Assembly (NCBI RefSeq): GCF_900128945.1 | Contig: NZ_FQUD01000005.1 | Location: 220,065-284,064 of the forward strand | Direction: 5' to 3' | DNA from: Chryseobacterium sp. OV279 | Lineage (GTDB): Bacteria; Bacteroidota; Bacteroidia; Flavobacteriales; Weeksellaceae | DNA length: 64,000 nucleotides | Shown: positions 36,871 to 46,240 of the stretch, in pieces | Numbering within the stretch: position 1 is the stretch's first letter | Layout of the letters: each line of letters opens with the position of its first letter | Program-made: the position numbers and the translations under genes | The notes under the pieces: generated by a model | What the model was told of the DNA's origin: nothing | Databases searched by the model: none | The model's input: only the letters and a program-made list of their open reading frames with translations

Positions 36871-38088
36871 GTAACAAAGATCTTCGGTACAGACACCACA
36901 GATTATGTAGACGGTTTTCAGTATGAAAATGGCACGTTGAAATTCTTCCCAACGGCAGAAGGTTATTTTAATTTTGAAACCGGAAAATATGTGTATAATT
37001 ACACCGATCATCTTGGAAATACAAGATTGAGCTACTTTAAAAATGGCTCAGGAGCAGAGATCATTGAAGAGAGTAATTATTATCCGTTTGGATTGAAGCA
37101 TGAAGGATATAATGTGTTGTCGGGAAATCCCGCATATAAATACAAATACAATGGCAAGGAGCTTCAGGAGAGTGGGATGTATGATTATGGAGCGAGGTTC
37201 TATATGCCGGAGATTGGAAGATGGGGTGTGGTGGATCCGCTTGCGGAAAAGATGACGCGCCATAATCCTTATAATTATGCTTTTAATAATCCGATAAGGT
37301 TTATTGACCCAGATGGAAGGCAGGGAACGGATTGGGTGCACAACAGAGAAACAAATCAAATTTATTGGAATAATAATGCCACAAATCAGGCTACAGCCGG
37401 AGCTAATGAAACTTATTTAGGGAAATCAGGTACATATACAACGCAAGACGGTTCTACAACAGCATTAAATTCAAATAGATCATATACTAACAATTCTTTG
37501 TTAGGAGGAATGGGAATAATGAATAATTTAGATCCTTTAATTCAAGCAGGTGATTCTGCATCAGCAATGAGTGTTGCTGTTTTTGGTACTCCTGATAATG
37601 GTTCGTATATAAGAGAAACTCCTGCATCAAATTCACCGGAAGCAGCAATGGGAAATCCGTCGGGGCAGTTAGCTGTTGCGGGTCTATATGGATTGCAAGG
37701 AGCAGTAGCAGAGATTGGATTTTCTAAGGCATTAGGAGCAGTAGCAAAAGTTGCAACTACTTCAGATGGGTTCTTATTTGGAAGTATTAACATGAAAGCT
37801 CCTTTTGATATTCCTGCTCAAAGATTTGGGCAAATGTCTATTGGAAAGAGTGATTTTTGGGGTGTAAGAGTTGGAACTAGTGAATTTACAAATAGAACAG
37901 TAGTGGCAATAAAGCAAGAGTGGAATTCTTTAACACAATATACTTCAGGTATAGTCCCTAAAGGAACTCCAATTAAAATAGGAATAGTTGGACCTCAAGG
38001 TGGAGGATTCTATACAGGAGGATCTATTCAATTTTTGACAGAATCTAAAAGTGTAGTAAATCAGGCAACTAGAATGATATCAAGATAA
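36871..38088 (+). pseudogene. orphan RHS 3' cassette with unknown toxin tip
   Basis: Opens after TAA (36862-36864) with VTKIFGTDTTDYVDG, again in mid-core and without its own ATG. The core is nearly identical to the intact gene through GRWGVVDPLAEK, then MTRHNPYNYAFNNPIRFIDPDGR (hinge). The ~260-aa tip begins QGTDWVHNRETNQIYW and ends with a compact region containing PAQRFGQMSIGKSDFWG and GPQGGGFYTGGSIQF; I do not recognise its family. Followed 5 bp later by a candidate immunity gene. Confidence 0.7.
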
Positions 38089-38093
38089 GATCA

Positions 38094-38468
38094 ATGAAAT
38101 TAGAAAACCCATTAAGCTTTAACGTTAATATAAAACTCCCAAACGGAAAAGAAGTTTTGTATTTAAACACATATGAAATTTGTCAAGGATGCCCTGAGGT
38201 TGGGAAGCTGTCCATTGATGGAAACATTATAAAAAAAGAAGTGTTTGGTGGTCCATTACTATATAACAATGGATTTATTTATATCCCTTGTTTTAAAAGA
38301 AGATGGTTTAACTCAGGATTTTATTTAGCTAAAATAAATACTTCTACTTTAGAAATTATTTTAATATCAGATATGTATCAGATAATAGACTTGATAAAAA
38401 TAGAAAATTTTACCATTTATTTTTATGATAGTTTAGAACAAAAAGAGATTAGAGAAGTTTCTTTTTAG
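38094..38468 (+). CDS. candidate cytoplasmic immunity protein of third cassette
   Basis: 124 aa, no signal peptide and no membrane helix, so unlike the other two immunity candidates it would act in the cytoplasm, implying a toxin tip with an intracellular target. Beta-rich composition (SFNVNIKLPNGKEVLYL, NGFIYIPCF, FYLAKINTSTLEIILI). No family recognised. It is followed by a strong terminator. Confidence 0.55.
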   Translation: MKLENPLSFNVNIKLPNGKEVLYLNTYEICQGCPEVGKLSIDGNIIKKEVFGGPLLYNNGFIYIPCFKRRWFNSGFYLAKINTSTLEIILISDMYQIIDLIKIENFTIYFYDSLEQKEIREVSF

Positions 38469-38472
38469 TAAT

Positions 38473-38500
38473 AAAAGCCACTGCATCAGCAGTGGCTTTT
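38473..38500 (+). terminator. terminator after third cassette
   Basis: 12-bp perfect stem aaaagccactgc / gcagtggctttt (38473-38484, 38489-38500) with a 4-nt loop. Confidence 0.85.
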
Positions 38501-38603
38501 GTGTTTAATAAGAATTTTGAGTTTTTTATATTTGTAGTAATGAATAAAAAATCATGATGGAAAAGTTAAAGAGTTTATGAAAACAGCGGGGCTATACCCC
38601 CAA

Positions 38604-38679
38604 CTGGCGCAAGCATCTCACTCGCGCCCATCAATAAAAATAAACCACTGTTTTTTACAGTGGTTTTATTATTTTAGCT
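38604..38679 (+). repeat. REP-like palindrome plus terminator unit, copy C
   Basis: ctggcgcaagcatctcactc region with degenerate palindrome, then the same taaaccactg...cagtggttt hairpin. Not followed by an RHS core; a lipoprotein gene comes next, as if the cassette here was lost or the unit spread on its own. Confidence 0.75.
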
Positions 38680-38754
38680 TTGAAAACATGATAACCTATA
38701 TTGTGGCTTTTACTTTAATAAAAATTAAAAACTAAATTCACCCAAAGACAATCC

Positions 38755-39321
38755 ATGAAAAAAACAATCTCACACATCTTCACCCTCACGCTTCTTTTCA
38801 TCACATTTTCCTGTATTTCCTATATCAAACCCATTCACACAGAACCAGTGCCCGGTTCTGAAAATATAACCAGAAAATTAGTTTTTCAGGATGGAACGCT
38901 GGACGTGAATTTCTATGGAGATTATATATTTGATAAGGTAGATAAAAACCTGATCTTTTTTACCAATAAAGAGATCTCCGGAATGCTCAGCAATCTTACC
39001 ATAAAGCCTTCATCTCAGGTCCTTTTCACCTATACCAAATCCAGTATCTACAACAATATGCTGGGGTTTTATTATGAAGGAAAAAACCTGACCGATATAA
39101 AGAATAATTTCTCAATTAAAACGCCCGAAAAAGAAATGCAGAACGGTCTTTTGTACACCTATGAATACAAAGGCTACTATATTATGGAATTCTACAGACA
39201 GCAGGAAAAAGGAGTAGTCCGTTTTATTTCGGTAAACAATTCGGCAAAACAGGCCGTTGAGAAATTCAGGTTGGAAAACAATAATGTATTTTTTGATATC
39301 AATGCTCAACTTTGGAATTAA
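38755..39321 (+). CDS. lipoprotein of unknown function
   Basis: 188 aa. Lipobox LFITFSC (Cys 20). Mature part has alternating polar/hydrophobic strands and ends FFDINAQLWN. Located between repeat copies C and D, thus possibly part of the cassette array (an orphan immunity-type gene), but codon use looks like the core genome and nothing in the protein shows a function. Confidence 0.55.
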   Translation: MKKTISHIFTLTLLFITFSCISYIKPIHTEPVPGSENITRKLVFQDGTLDVNFYGDYIFDKVDKNLIFFTNKEISGMLSNLTIKPSSQVLFTYTKSSIYNNMLGFYYEGKNLTDIKNNFSIKTPEKEMQNGLLYTYEYKGYYIMEFYRQQEKGVVRFISVNNSAKQAVEKFRLENNNVFFDINAQLWN

Positions 39322-39664
39322 GCATACTCATTTTCTCTGATTTTATATCTGGATCAAGGGAAATACTTGCTTTTTAGCGCGGTTTATAGCCGTTTTGAAT
39401 TCGTCTCAACTTTAGCTACGGCTGGCGCGAGGATCTCGCTCGTGTCTATCAATAAAAATAAACCACTGTTTTTTTTGCAGTAGTTTTATTATAGGTTAAT
39501 TTAAAGTATTCAACATGCAAAATTTTGGATCAGCCTGAAAAACGTTTATGATTTAAAAAAGGCAAAAAAAGAATTTGAAAAAAGCATCATTATATTTTTA
39601 AAAACTGTTTCTGGAAATATAACAATTTAACCTTATTTTTATATCAGTTAATTTACAATTTAGA
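39322..39664. other. intergenic region with repeat copy D
   Basis: No gene seen. Contains the palindrome/terminator repeat at 39421-39492 and a very AT-rich stretch before the AraC gene. Confidence 0.55.
39421..39492 (+). repeat. REP-like palindrome plus terminator unit, copy D (decayed)
   Basis: gctggcgcgaggatctcgctcg with a mismatch in the palindrome, then aataaaaataaaccactg and a weakened second arm (cagtagttt). Most diverged of the four copies. Confidence 0.7.
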
Positions 39665-40480
39665 ATGGAGAATGATCAAAATTTTTTAATTAGAAAGCCT
39701 GTTAATTCGTTTCTATCAAATATTATTGAGTGTTTCTTTTATATCGATATTCCGGTTTGTCAATTGACTGAGAAAGCTGAATTTATGATACCGTTCCCCC
39801 GTATAACATTGGGTTATTTTTTTGACCATCCATTTAGGGTAATTAATGATACATTAAATGAATCAAAACTAATAAACAATGCCATATCAAGAATTTCCAC
39901 CCAAAGGATAAACGTTTTACCTGCCACCGACAGGATAAGAATTATCGGAGCCCATTTAAAGCCTTTTGGCTTGGCTTGTTACACACAAAAAGCAGTAAAT
40001 TCCCTTCCTTGGTTAATCGACATAGAAGAACTGTTTGGTCATATGGCCAGAGAGTTTCTGTTAAAAATACATCATATTGCCAACACAGAAGAAATGTTCA
40101 CTGCAATGGAAGACATATTCTTAAATAATATTCTTGATCGTGATTTATCACTTATCATAAAGGCACTTGAATTAATTGAAAGTAACTCCGGAGATATTGA
40201 AATGACCTTATTATCTGAACAATTAAACGTGTCTGACCGAACAATAAGAAATCATTTTTATAACTATGTAGGCTGCTCTCCAAAAGAATACATTCGTATT
40301 GTAAAATTAAAACAAATAGCTTATCAACTAAAGCATTCTCAAAATTCATTGACAAATATTGCCTACAGTAACAATTATTTTGATCAGGCACATTTTGTTC
40401 ACGAAGTAAAAGGTATCACCGGCCAAAGCCCCGGCCAATTACGTAAAGACATTCCAGATTTCCGATTTTTACAATTTTAG
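39665..40480 (+). CDS. AraC family transcriptional regulator
   Basis: 271 aa. The C-terminal ~100 residues carry the double helix-turn-helix: MTLLSEQLNVSDRTIRNHF (first HTH), then CSPKEYIRIVKLKQIAYQL and the second HTH NIAYSNNYFDQAHFVHEVK with GITGQSPGQLRKD. The N-terminal domain is an AraC-type effector or dimerisation region without clear ligand clues. It probably controls the cytochrome b561-like / DUF1772-like pair that starts 53 bp downstream on the same strand (inference). Confidence 0.87.
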   Translation: MENDQNFLIRKPVNSFLSNIIECFFYIDIPVCQLTEKAEFMIPFPRITLGYFFDHPFRVINDTLNESKLINNAISRISTQRINVLPATDRIRIIGAHLKPFGLACYTQKAVNSLPWLIDIEELFGHMAREFLLKIHHIANTEEMFTAMEDIFLNNILDRDLSLIIKALELIESNSGDIEMTLLSEQLNVSDRTIRNHFYNYVGCSPKEYIRIVKLKQIAYQLKHSQNSLTNIAYSNNYFDQAHFVHEVKGITGQSPGQLRKDIPDFRFLQF

Positions 40481-40533
40481 TTTTTATGAGATGTTGATAT
40501 TTGTTCATCAAAGAAAATTGAAACACTTTCCAG

Positions 40534-41070
40534 ATGAAAACAATTATAAACAACAATCTTGCAGAAAAGTACGGCAAAGGAACCATCATTATTCATTGGT
40601 TCAGCTTCTTATTGATTAGTTTACTTATTCCTATGGGGTTTATCATGTCAGACATGGAACCGGGAGTTGCCAAAATTAATCTTTTACGGCTGCATCTCTT
40701 TGTAGGTATTCTGGTTTTTATCCTGACTTTAATACGTGTCTGGTTTTTCTTCCGGCGTAAAAGACCTTCAAAGTTGGAAACCGGGAATTACCTGCATAAT
40801 AAATTGGTTATTTGGATTGAAAATACATTCTATTACCTGTTGATCTTACTGTGTATATCAGGCATTGCGACTATTATGATGGGCGATTTCAGAGAAGCCC
40901 TACAGACTGGTGATGCCTCTCTTTTACCAAAAAGATTGGACGTTCCCTCACTTGGAGCTCACAAAACTTTATCCATCATATTGATTGTGCTTCTGATAGG
41001 ACATATTGGAGGTGTGGTTAATCACTATATAAAAAATAAAGAAAATACATTAAAAAGAATTTTACCGTAA
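40534..41070 (+). CDS. cytochrome b561-like membrane protein
   Basis: 178 aa. Four membrane helices, with histidines placed as in bacterial cytochrome b561 (CybB): IIIHWFSF (helix 1), LLRLHLFVG (helix 2), LGAHKTLS and LLIGHIGGV (helices 3-4), fitting bis-His ligation of heme b. Likely moves electrons between the quinone pool and a periplasmic acceptor. First gene of a pair, 10 bp before the next. Confidence 0.85.
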   Translation: MKTIINNNLAEKYGKGTIIIHWFSFLLISLLIPMGFIMSDMEPGVAKINLLRLHLFVGILVFILTLIRVWFFFRRKRPSKLETGNYLHNKLVIWIENTFYYLLILLCISGIATIMMGDFREALQTGDASLLPKRLDVPSLGAHKTLSIILIVLLIGHIGGVVNHYIKNKENTLKRILP

Positions 41071-41080
41071 AATCATAAAG

Positions 41081-41554
41081 ATGAAAAATAATCAACTTCT
41101 AAAATTAATCTCTCTGGCTGTACAGTCACTATTCACAGGCGGATGCTTGGTAATATTATTTGTTTTAGTTCCTTTTTGGCAAAAAAGTAATCCTGAAGAT
41201 TTTTTATTGTGGTTCTCCATCAATTCTCCAAACATTGCGAAGATAATGCTGCCTCTGGAAGTAATTCCTTTAATTTTATCTGTTCTGACATTTTATTTAG
41301 TCAATAAACAAAAAGATGAGACTCGTAAATGGTGGCTGCTTAATCTTGCGGCTAACGTCATTATCCTCCTATTGTTTTTTATTTATTTTATGCCTGCCAA
41401 TTCATCAATGTCATCAGGGACGATAATGAAAAATCAGGTAAAAAGCGAATTAATGAAGTGGGAAATGATACACCTTATGAGAACCGTACTAACAGGCATT
41501 TCTACAATATTTTGCATAGTTGGGCTACAATATCTTCCTGTAAAAAAACAGTAG
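41081..41554 (+). CDS. four-helix membrane protein, DUF1772-like
   Basis: 157 aa. Helices at about 9-29, 47-70, 85-105 and 130-150. 'MKWEMIHLMRTVLTGIS' matches the W-x(3)-H-x2-R pattern of DUF1772/anthrone-oxygenase-like membrane proteins. The biochemical role of bacterial members is unknown. It appears co-transcribed with the b561-like gene, so a redox-related role is possible. Confidence 0.6.
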   Translation: MKNNQLLKLISLAVQSLFTGGCLVILFVLVPFWQKSNPEDFLLWFSINSPNIAKIMLPLEVIPLILSVLTFYLVNKQKDETRKWWLLNLAANVIILLLFFIYFMPANSSMSSGTIMKNQVKSELMKWEMIHLMRTVLTGISTIFCIVGLQYLPVKKQ

Positions 41555-41636
41555 AAAAATAATTATTCCGAATTAACTTGGGGCTTTCTAATATTATGAT
41601 GAAAGTTGTCAATCATCTTTACAATCAAAAGACTTA

Positions 41637-42167
41637 ATGGAAAAAATTGATATAAAAAAAATTACAGTAGATGATATTGACCAGTTGCAAAAAATTGGAA
41701 AACAAACCTTTTACGAGACTTTTTCGATATATAATACCGACGAAGATATGCAAAAATATGTAACTGAAAGTTTTTCGGTTGCTCAACTTAATACTGAATT
41801 GAATAATGAAAATTCAGAATTTTACTTTGCAGAAATCAACAAAAGAACAGTAGGGTATTTAAAACTCAATTATGGAATTTCCCAGACAGAACTCAAAGAT
41901 GATAAAACTCTTGAAATAGAAAGAATTTATGTTCTGAAAGATTTTCATGGAAAAAAAATCGGACAAATTCTGTGTGATCAGGCAATTAATATAGCGAAAC
42001 AGAAGAACGTTGACTTTATTTGGTTAGGAGTTTGGGGAGAAAATCTAAAGGCAATTCATTTTTATAAGAAAAATGGATTTGTAGAATTCGATAAACATAT
42101 CTTCAAACTTGGAGATAAAGAGCAGACTGACATGATGATGAAGCTAAAATTGAAGAATGATTATTAA
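41637..42167 (+). CDS. GNAT family N-acetyltransferase
   Basis: 176 aa. GNAT fold: beta4 'TLEIERIYVLKDFHGKKIGQ' with acetyl-CoA P-loop-like HGKKIG (R/Q-x-x-G-x-G/A variant), then WLGVWGENLKAIHFYKKNGF (motif B). Length and the ETFSIYNTDEDMQKY opening resemble the PaiA-like polyamine acetyltransferases, but the substrate cannot be assigned from the sequence. A single gene. Confidence 0.8.
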   Translation: MEKIDIKKITVDDIDQLQKIGKQTFYETFSIYNTDEDMQKYVTESFSVAQLNTELNNENSEFYFAEINKRTVGYLKLNYGISQTELKDDKTLEIERIYVLKDFHGKKIGQILCDQAINIAKQKNVDFIWLGVWGENLKAIHFYKKNGFVEFDKHIFKLGDKEQTDMMMKLKLKNDY

Positions 42168-42185
42168 ATTAATCTTTAGAGTCAT

Positions 42186-42234
42186 AATAAATAGCAAAGC
42201 AGTATCATAAAATAAATAGCAAAGCAGTATCATA
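42186..42234. repeat. two tandem copies of a 24-bp unit
   Basis: aataaatagcaaagcagtat plus cata occurs at 42186-42209 and again at 42211-42234, a recent tandem duplication in the spacer before the M20 peptidase gene. Confidence 0.85.
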
Positions 42235-42357
42235 ATCTTAATATTTTTCAGCATTATTTGATGAGATTGGTTTAAAAGATAGATAAATACTGGTTTTTAA
42301 TATAGGTATCATTATTTTGTTTGGTATATTTGTGACACCACACAAAATCTTACCGCC

Positions 42358-43890
42358 ATGAAAAAGTTCCTTTTAATCATTCTGGGTATTCTTGTTATTC
42401 TAGTTGCCGTACTTTTAATCAAAATGTATACGTATCCGTTTAAAAAGAATACGGCTGGAAATTCTGAAGGATGGAAACCTGTCAAAAATGATTCAGCAAT
42501 ACTGCGTCTTTCTGGCGGTATCAAAATCCCTACAGTGTCTACTGGAAGTCTTGGAGAATTCAATTATGCTCCGTTTGATCAGTTTAAAGAATATCTGAAA
42601 ACATCATATCCTTTAGTATATCAAAACACTGAAAACACTGAAGTCAATACCCATGCATTGGTGTTCAGACTTAAAGGAAGTGATCCTTTACTGGAACCGA
42701 TTCTTTTCATTTCCCATATGGATGTAGTGCCACCCGGAGATGCAGATGTGAAAAACAAAGAACAGAATATTTTCAGACCCGACGATAAACCACTACCATC
42801 CGTTTCCAAAGTTGCGGAAGACTGGGATTTCGAACCCTTTTCGGGAACCGTTGCGAATGGAAGAATCTACGGAAGAGGGGCCATCGATATGAAAGGAATG
42901 CTCTTTTCCCTGATGGAATCTATGAATATGATGGTTAAAAGTAAAAAGATACCTAAACGCGATATCTATCTGGCTTTCGGTTTCGATGAAGAAGTAGGAG
43001 GGCAAAAAGGAGCCGTACAGATTGCTGATTATTTTAAAAAGAAAGGATTGAAATTCGATGCAGTCTATGATGAAGGCGGATTGATTATGCAGAAAGGAAA
43101 CGTGGCAGGAATAGATTCAGACGTCGCCGTAGTAGGTTGTGCAGAAAAAGGTTTCTTATCAGCAAAAATTAAAGTCAAAGGACTTGGAGGACATTCCTCA
43201 ATGCCGCCTATGGAAAGTGCGATAGGAAAGGCCGCAGTGATTATGCAGCGTCTCGAGGATCATCAGATGAAACCTACCATAACCCCATTGATCAAGCAGT
43301 TTTTTGACAATATTGGAGGAGCAATGCCGTTTACGAACAGGCTTGCTATTGCCAACCAATGGCTTCTGAAACCAGTTTTGCTCTCTCAGCTGACCAAAAA
43401 TAATACCACCAATGCCTTGGTACGTACCACAACCGCCCTTACCATGATGAAAGGGAGCGACGGAACCAATGTGCTTTCTCCCGAAGTGGAATTTGTCGTG
43501 AATTTCAGACTTCTTCCCGGTGATACAGCAAAAGAAGTCCGCGACCATATCGCAAAAGCCACAGAAGGTTTCGATGTTGAGGTGGAAGAAATCGACAATA
43601 CACGCGAAGCTTCCGCAGTTTCCCCTACCAATACAAAAGCGTATCAATTAATAGAGGCCGGAATCAAAGAAATTAACCCGGGTGCTATTGTTACACCTTA
43701 CCTCACTATGGCCGGCACCGATGCCTACAAATACCAGATCGTAAGCAAAAATATCTACAGATTTATGCCCATCAAAATCAACAGCTCAGAGCAGCAAAGC
43801 ATCCACAGCACCAATGAGTACATCAGCATTCAGAACTATATGAAGATGATCCATTACTTTGAGTTTATGATGACTAATTACGACAAATAG
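42358..43890 (+). CDS. M20 family metallopeptidase, membrane-anchored
   Basis: 510 aa. N-terminal membrane segment (LLIILGILVILVAVLLI), then the M20 di-zinc peptidase: FISHMDVVPPGD (His/Asp ligands), GRGAIDMKGM (Asp ligand), GFDEEVGGQKGA (catalytic Glu and ligand), the dimerisation/lid domain about 265-390 with VKGLGGHSSMP, and the terminal ligand in HSTNEYIS. Closest in layout to the carboxypeptidase S / PM20D1 group, which act on N-acylated dipeptides or N-acyl amino acids. Substrate is not determined. Confidence 0.87.
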   Translation: MKKFLLIILGILVILVAVLLIKMYTYPFKKNTAGNSEGWKPVKNDSAILRLSGGIKIPTVSTGSLGEFNYAPFDQFKEYLKTSYPLVYQNTENTEVNTHALVFRLKGSDPLLEPILFISHMDVVPPGDADVKNKEQNIFRPDDKPLPSVSKVAEDWDFEPFSGTVANGRIYGRGAIDMKGMLFSLMESMNMMVKSKKIPKRDIYLAFGFDEEVGGQKGAVQIADYFKKKGLKFDAVYDEGGLIMQKGNVAGIDSDVAVVGCAEKGFLSAKIKVKGLGGHSSMPPMESAIGKAAVIMQRLEDHQMKPTITPLIKQFFDNIGGAMPFTNRLAIANQWLLKPVLLSQLTKNNTTNALVRTTTALTMMKGSDGTNVLSPEVEFVVNFRLLPGDTAKEVRDHIAKATEGFDVEVEEIDNTREASAVSPTNTKAYQLIEAGIKEINPGAIVTPYLTMAGTDAYKYQIVSKNIYRFMPIKINSSEQQSIHSTNEYISIQNYMKMIHYFEFMMTNYDK

Positions 43891-44245
43891 TTACGGGGTA
43901 CGGGTTTCGCGATGCGGAGTTTGAGAGTTTGAGAGTTTGAGAATTTGAGAGTCAGAGAGTTTTAGAGTTTTGAGATTCGGGATTAGAGTGTCGGAGTGTT
44001 TGAGGATTTTAATGTTGCTTACTGTTGCTTTTGATAGTAATTAACCCTGTATTTTAATACTCTGAAATTATCGAGAAATATTGAATGAACGACAAATATC
44101 TGGCGGCTGAGGCTCCCGAAGCCACCAGTACTAATGTCTAAAGTCTGCAATCTGATGTCTGCAATCTAATATCTAAACAAAAAAATAACACGTCAAGTTT
44201 TGTCGCATTACAGCAATAGCTTTGTCCTATCAAAATTACAGAGCT
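43891..44245. other. intergenic region with dispersed repeat copy 1
   Basis: No gene. It holds an 8-bp tandem motif (gagagttt family, 43924-43965), the dispersed repeat described at 43924-44110, and a palindrome (tggcggct ... agccacca, 44101-44127). Confidence 0.6.
43924..44127. repeat. dispersed repeat copy 1 ending in REP-like palindrome
   Basis: Shares with 63340-63498 the order: gagtttgag repeats, gatagtaattaa, a tactttaata-like stretch, a gaata-ttgaat stretch, gacaa.tatctggcggctga. At this copy the palindrome tggcggct...agccacca is complete (8-bp stem with one mismatch). Confidence 0.65.
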
Positions 44246-44947
44246 ATGGAATTGCCGTTTTACTTAACATTTACAGAATTTGAAAGCCATTATTACGATA
44301 ATCTTGAAAAATGGTTTGAGGAATATCACAACGCCAGCGAGATCGATTATCTTAAGACACTGGCAGATCTTTACAGTCCTTATCTGTATTATAGTTTTGC
44401 AGATGACAGGCTGATGGCTGATGCTTCTATGGAAATCAAAGACTGCTTCTTTCCGTATCATGAAAAGATCGGGATCTCTTTCTGCACAAGTTGTGAAAAT
44501 GGGAAGAATCCAAAGGCATCTAAAGGCATGAATCATATATTTGAATGGAAAACCATTACGATGATGGAATACGCGCAACATGTTCTGGATAAAATCAACA
44601 GATACTTGTTAAAAAACGGTAGTTCTCTGAACGGAAATAATACAATTCCGGATTATATCAATGATCGTGAGATCATCACTTCAAGAGAAGGGGCCGGATA
44701 TTGTGTCAATTACAGCAGACATCAGGCGGCGGTTCCGTTTTTAAAAGCTTACCTTCCTTATTATGGGCAGACTGTAAATATTGCTGTTTACAGGGACTTT
44801 ATTTTCTCCATAGCACAGATCGCGGAATACATTGATAAAAAGCTGAGGTCTGTACAGGCTTTCGAATACACCATTTATGCTAAACTGAAGTCAGAAGCCA
44901 AATTCAAAGTGCAGATGAGTCATCAGTTTCTGACGATCTGCAATTAA
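44246..44947 (+). CDS. hypothetical protein
   Basis: 233 aa from the ATG at 44246 (an upstream TTG at 44222 is less likely). Soluble, rich in Tyr and Phe, with a CTSC pair (FCTSCENGKN near residue 88) and no signal peptide or membrane helix. No family recognised. The nearest genes are unrelated and it appears to stand alone, with the dispersed repeat just upstream. Confidence 0.55.
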   Translation: MELPFYLTFTEFESHYYDNLEKWFEEYHNASEIDYLKTLADLYSPYLYYSFADDRLMADASMEIKDCFFPYHEKIGISFCTSCENGKNPKASKGMNHIFEWKTITMMEYAQHVLDKINRYLLKNGSSLNGNNTIPDYINDREIITSREGAGYCVNYSRHQAAVPFLKAYLPYYGQTVNIAVYRDFIFSIAQIAEYIDKKLRSVQAFEYTIYAKLKSEAKFKVQMSHQFLTICN

Positions 44948-45048
44948 TATTTTCACCAACATTCATATCTAAATTATATTCACGGAATACCCTGACCGGT
45001 CTTTCAGACAAATCCTGACAGCAATGCCAGGATTTTGTTTAATTTTAC

Positions 45049-45077
45049 CCATTACCCATTACTCATTACTCATTATT
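45049..45077. repeat. 7-bp tandem repeat (acccatt/actcatt x4)
   Basis: Four consecutive heptamers, two acccatt then two actcatt, just past the stop of the minus-strand DUF2490 gene. Confidence 0.7.
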
Positions 45078-45864
45078 TAAAGGGTAAATTCCAAATCACA
45101 TCTACGGCCAAATAATGCACGCCACCTTTCTTTATACTTCTGCTTCCCCGGATCAGATCATTCACATATCCGATATCCACCGATAAAGGAGAGTGGGGAA
45201 TACTGAACATATAATAAGCCCCGATACGCATTTCGCGATATCCGAAAGGGGTCCATTTCTGTTCCGGTTCATTAAGATAACTTGTAGAAAACAGACCTTC
45301 GGCACTTAGAGCCAGTTTTTGATTGTTTTTGGGAGATAGATTATAAGTCAACTGGCTTTTAATCCTTGTTCTCAGTTGAAAATTCTCTTCAGCCTGACGA
45401 AAACCTGCATCAAAAAACTTCCGGAACTCCTGGCGGACTGTATTCTTGAGTTTCCATCTTTTTCCCAGTTTGAAAGTATAGGCATATCTTCCGTAAATTC
45501 TGAATTCCTGTTCTGTAGCTTCCTTTTCATAAGGTGCAGAACTTTCATATTTAGGCTGCCGGCGGTAACTGACTGCATAACTGTATTGTTGATTGGGCGC
45601 AAAAGAATAAAAGACTTCATGGTTCAATACAACAATAGCCTGTTTTGAGACTAAATTATAATCATCAGGACTGCTTTTCCTTCCAAGAGCAATATAACTT
45701 AAAGTCTGCCTCTTTCCCAGCGAATCCAGTTGACGCCTTACTCCAAAAGCCGACCAGAAAGCGGTATTCGCTTCCCCAAGCCCCGGCGGACTGATCTGTG
45801 CATGTAATGACCCGCATAAGCTTAATAAAAATATTCCGATAATAATTTTTCCTGTTCTGAGCAT
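45073..45864 (-). CDS. DUF2490 family outer-membrane-type protein
   Basis: 263 aa from the ATG at 45864, chosen because it directly precedes a good signal peptide (TGKIIIGIFLLSLCGSLHAQ); the frame extends to an ATG at 45981 that would hide the signal inside the protein. The body contains NTAFWSAFGVRRQLDS, NHEVFYSFAPNQQYSYAVSY, RIYGRYAYTFKLGKRWKLKN, amphipathic strands of a beta-barrel, and ends YLAVDVIWNLPFK. The family is predicted to reside in the outer membrane; its function is unknown. Confidence 0.7.
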   Translation of the reverse strand: MLRTGKIIIGIFLLSLCGSLHAQISPPGLGEANTAFWSAFGVRRQLDSLGKRQTLSYIALGRKSSPDDYNLVSKQAIVVLNHEVFYSFAPNQQYSYAVSYRRQPKYESSAPYEKEATEQEFRIYGRYAYTFKLGKRWKLKNTVRQEFRKFFDAGFRQAEENFQLRTRIKSQLTYNLSPKNNQKLALSAEGLFSTSYLNEPEQKWTPFGYREMRIGAYYMFSIPHSPLSVDIGYVNDLIRGSRSIKKGGVHYLAVDVIWNLPFK

Positions 45865-46191
45865 CCCGTAAAATCTGTTGAATCGTATTTTGAGTATCTG
45901 TTCAGCAATAAGATGAAGTCGAACGGTGAATGATACTGTAAAATGATGATTTGTCGTAGCCAATGTAGGTCCTTTATCCATTAAATAATGATGTAAATGA
46001 TTTTAATACTGTCGATAAACAGGACAAATTAAATACATGATTTAGGAATGTTTTAGGAATAGGGAAGGATCAGATACAAAAGTTGTGGACTAAATCAATT
46101 CCTCTTGCTGATCATACAGATAGTGCAGATAAAAAAATAAAAATCTGTATGATCTCACCAATCTGCGTGAAAGTTATAGATCTATTCTTTT

Positions 46192-46231
46192 TACAAAAAA
46201 AAAGTCTTAAACAATTAAGTTTAAGACTTTT
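46192..46231 (-). terminator. terminator of tRNA-Ser
   Basis: 12-bp stem (46201-46212 / 46219-46230; aaagtcttaaac / gtttaagacttt) followed on the minus strand by a run of U. Confidence 0.85.
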
Positions 46232-46240
46232 AGATTCTTG

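Noticed and set aside
38755..39321. 188-aa lipoprotein as a fourth immunity protein
   Set aside because: No RHS core or toxin tip precedes it and its codon use resembles core genes; left as unknown.
35330..39492. Repeated palindromes as a CRISPR array
   Set aside because: Copies are 0.8-1.8 kb apart with genes between, not regularly spaced by short spacers, and no cas genes are present.
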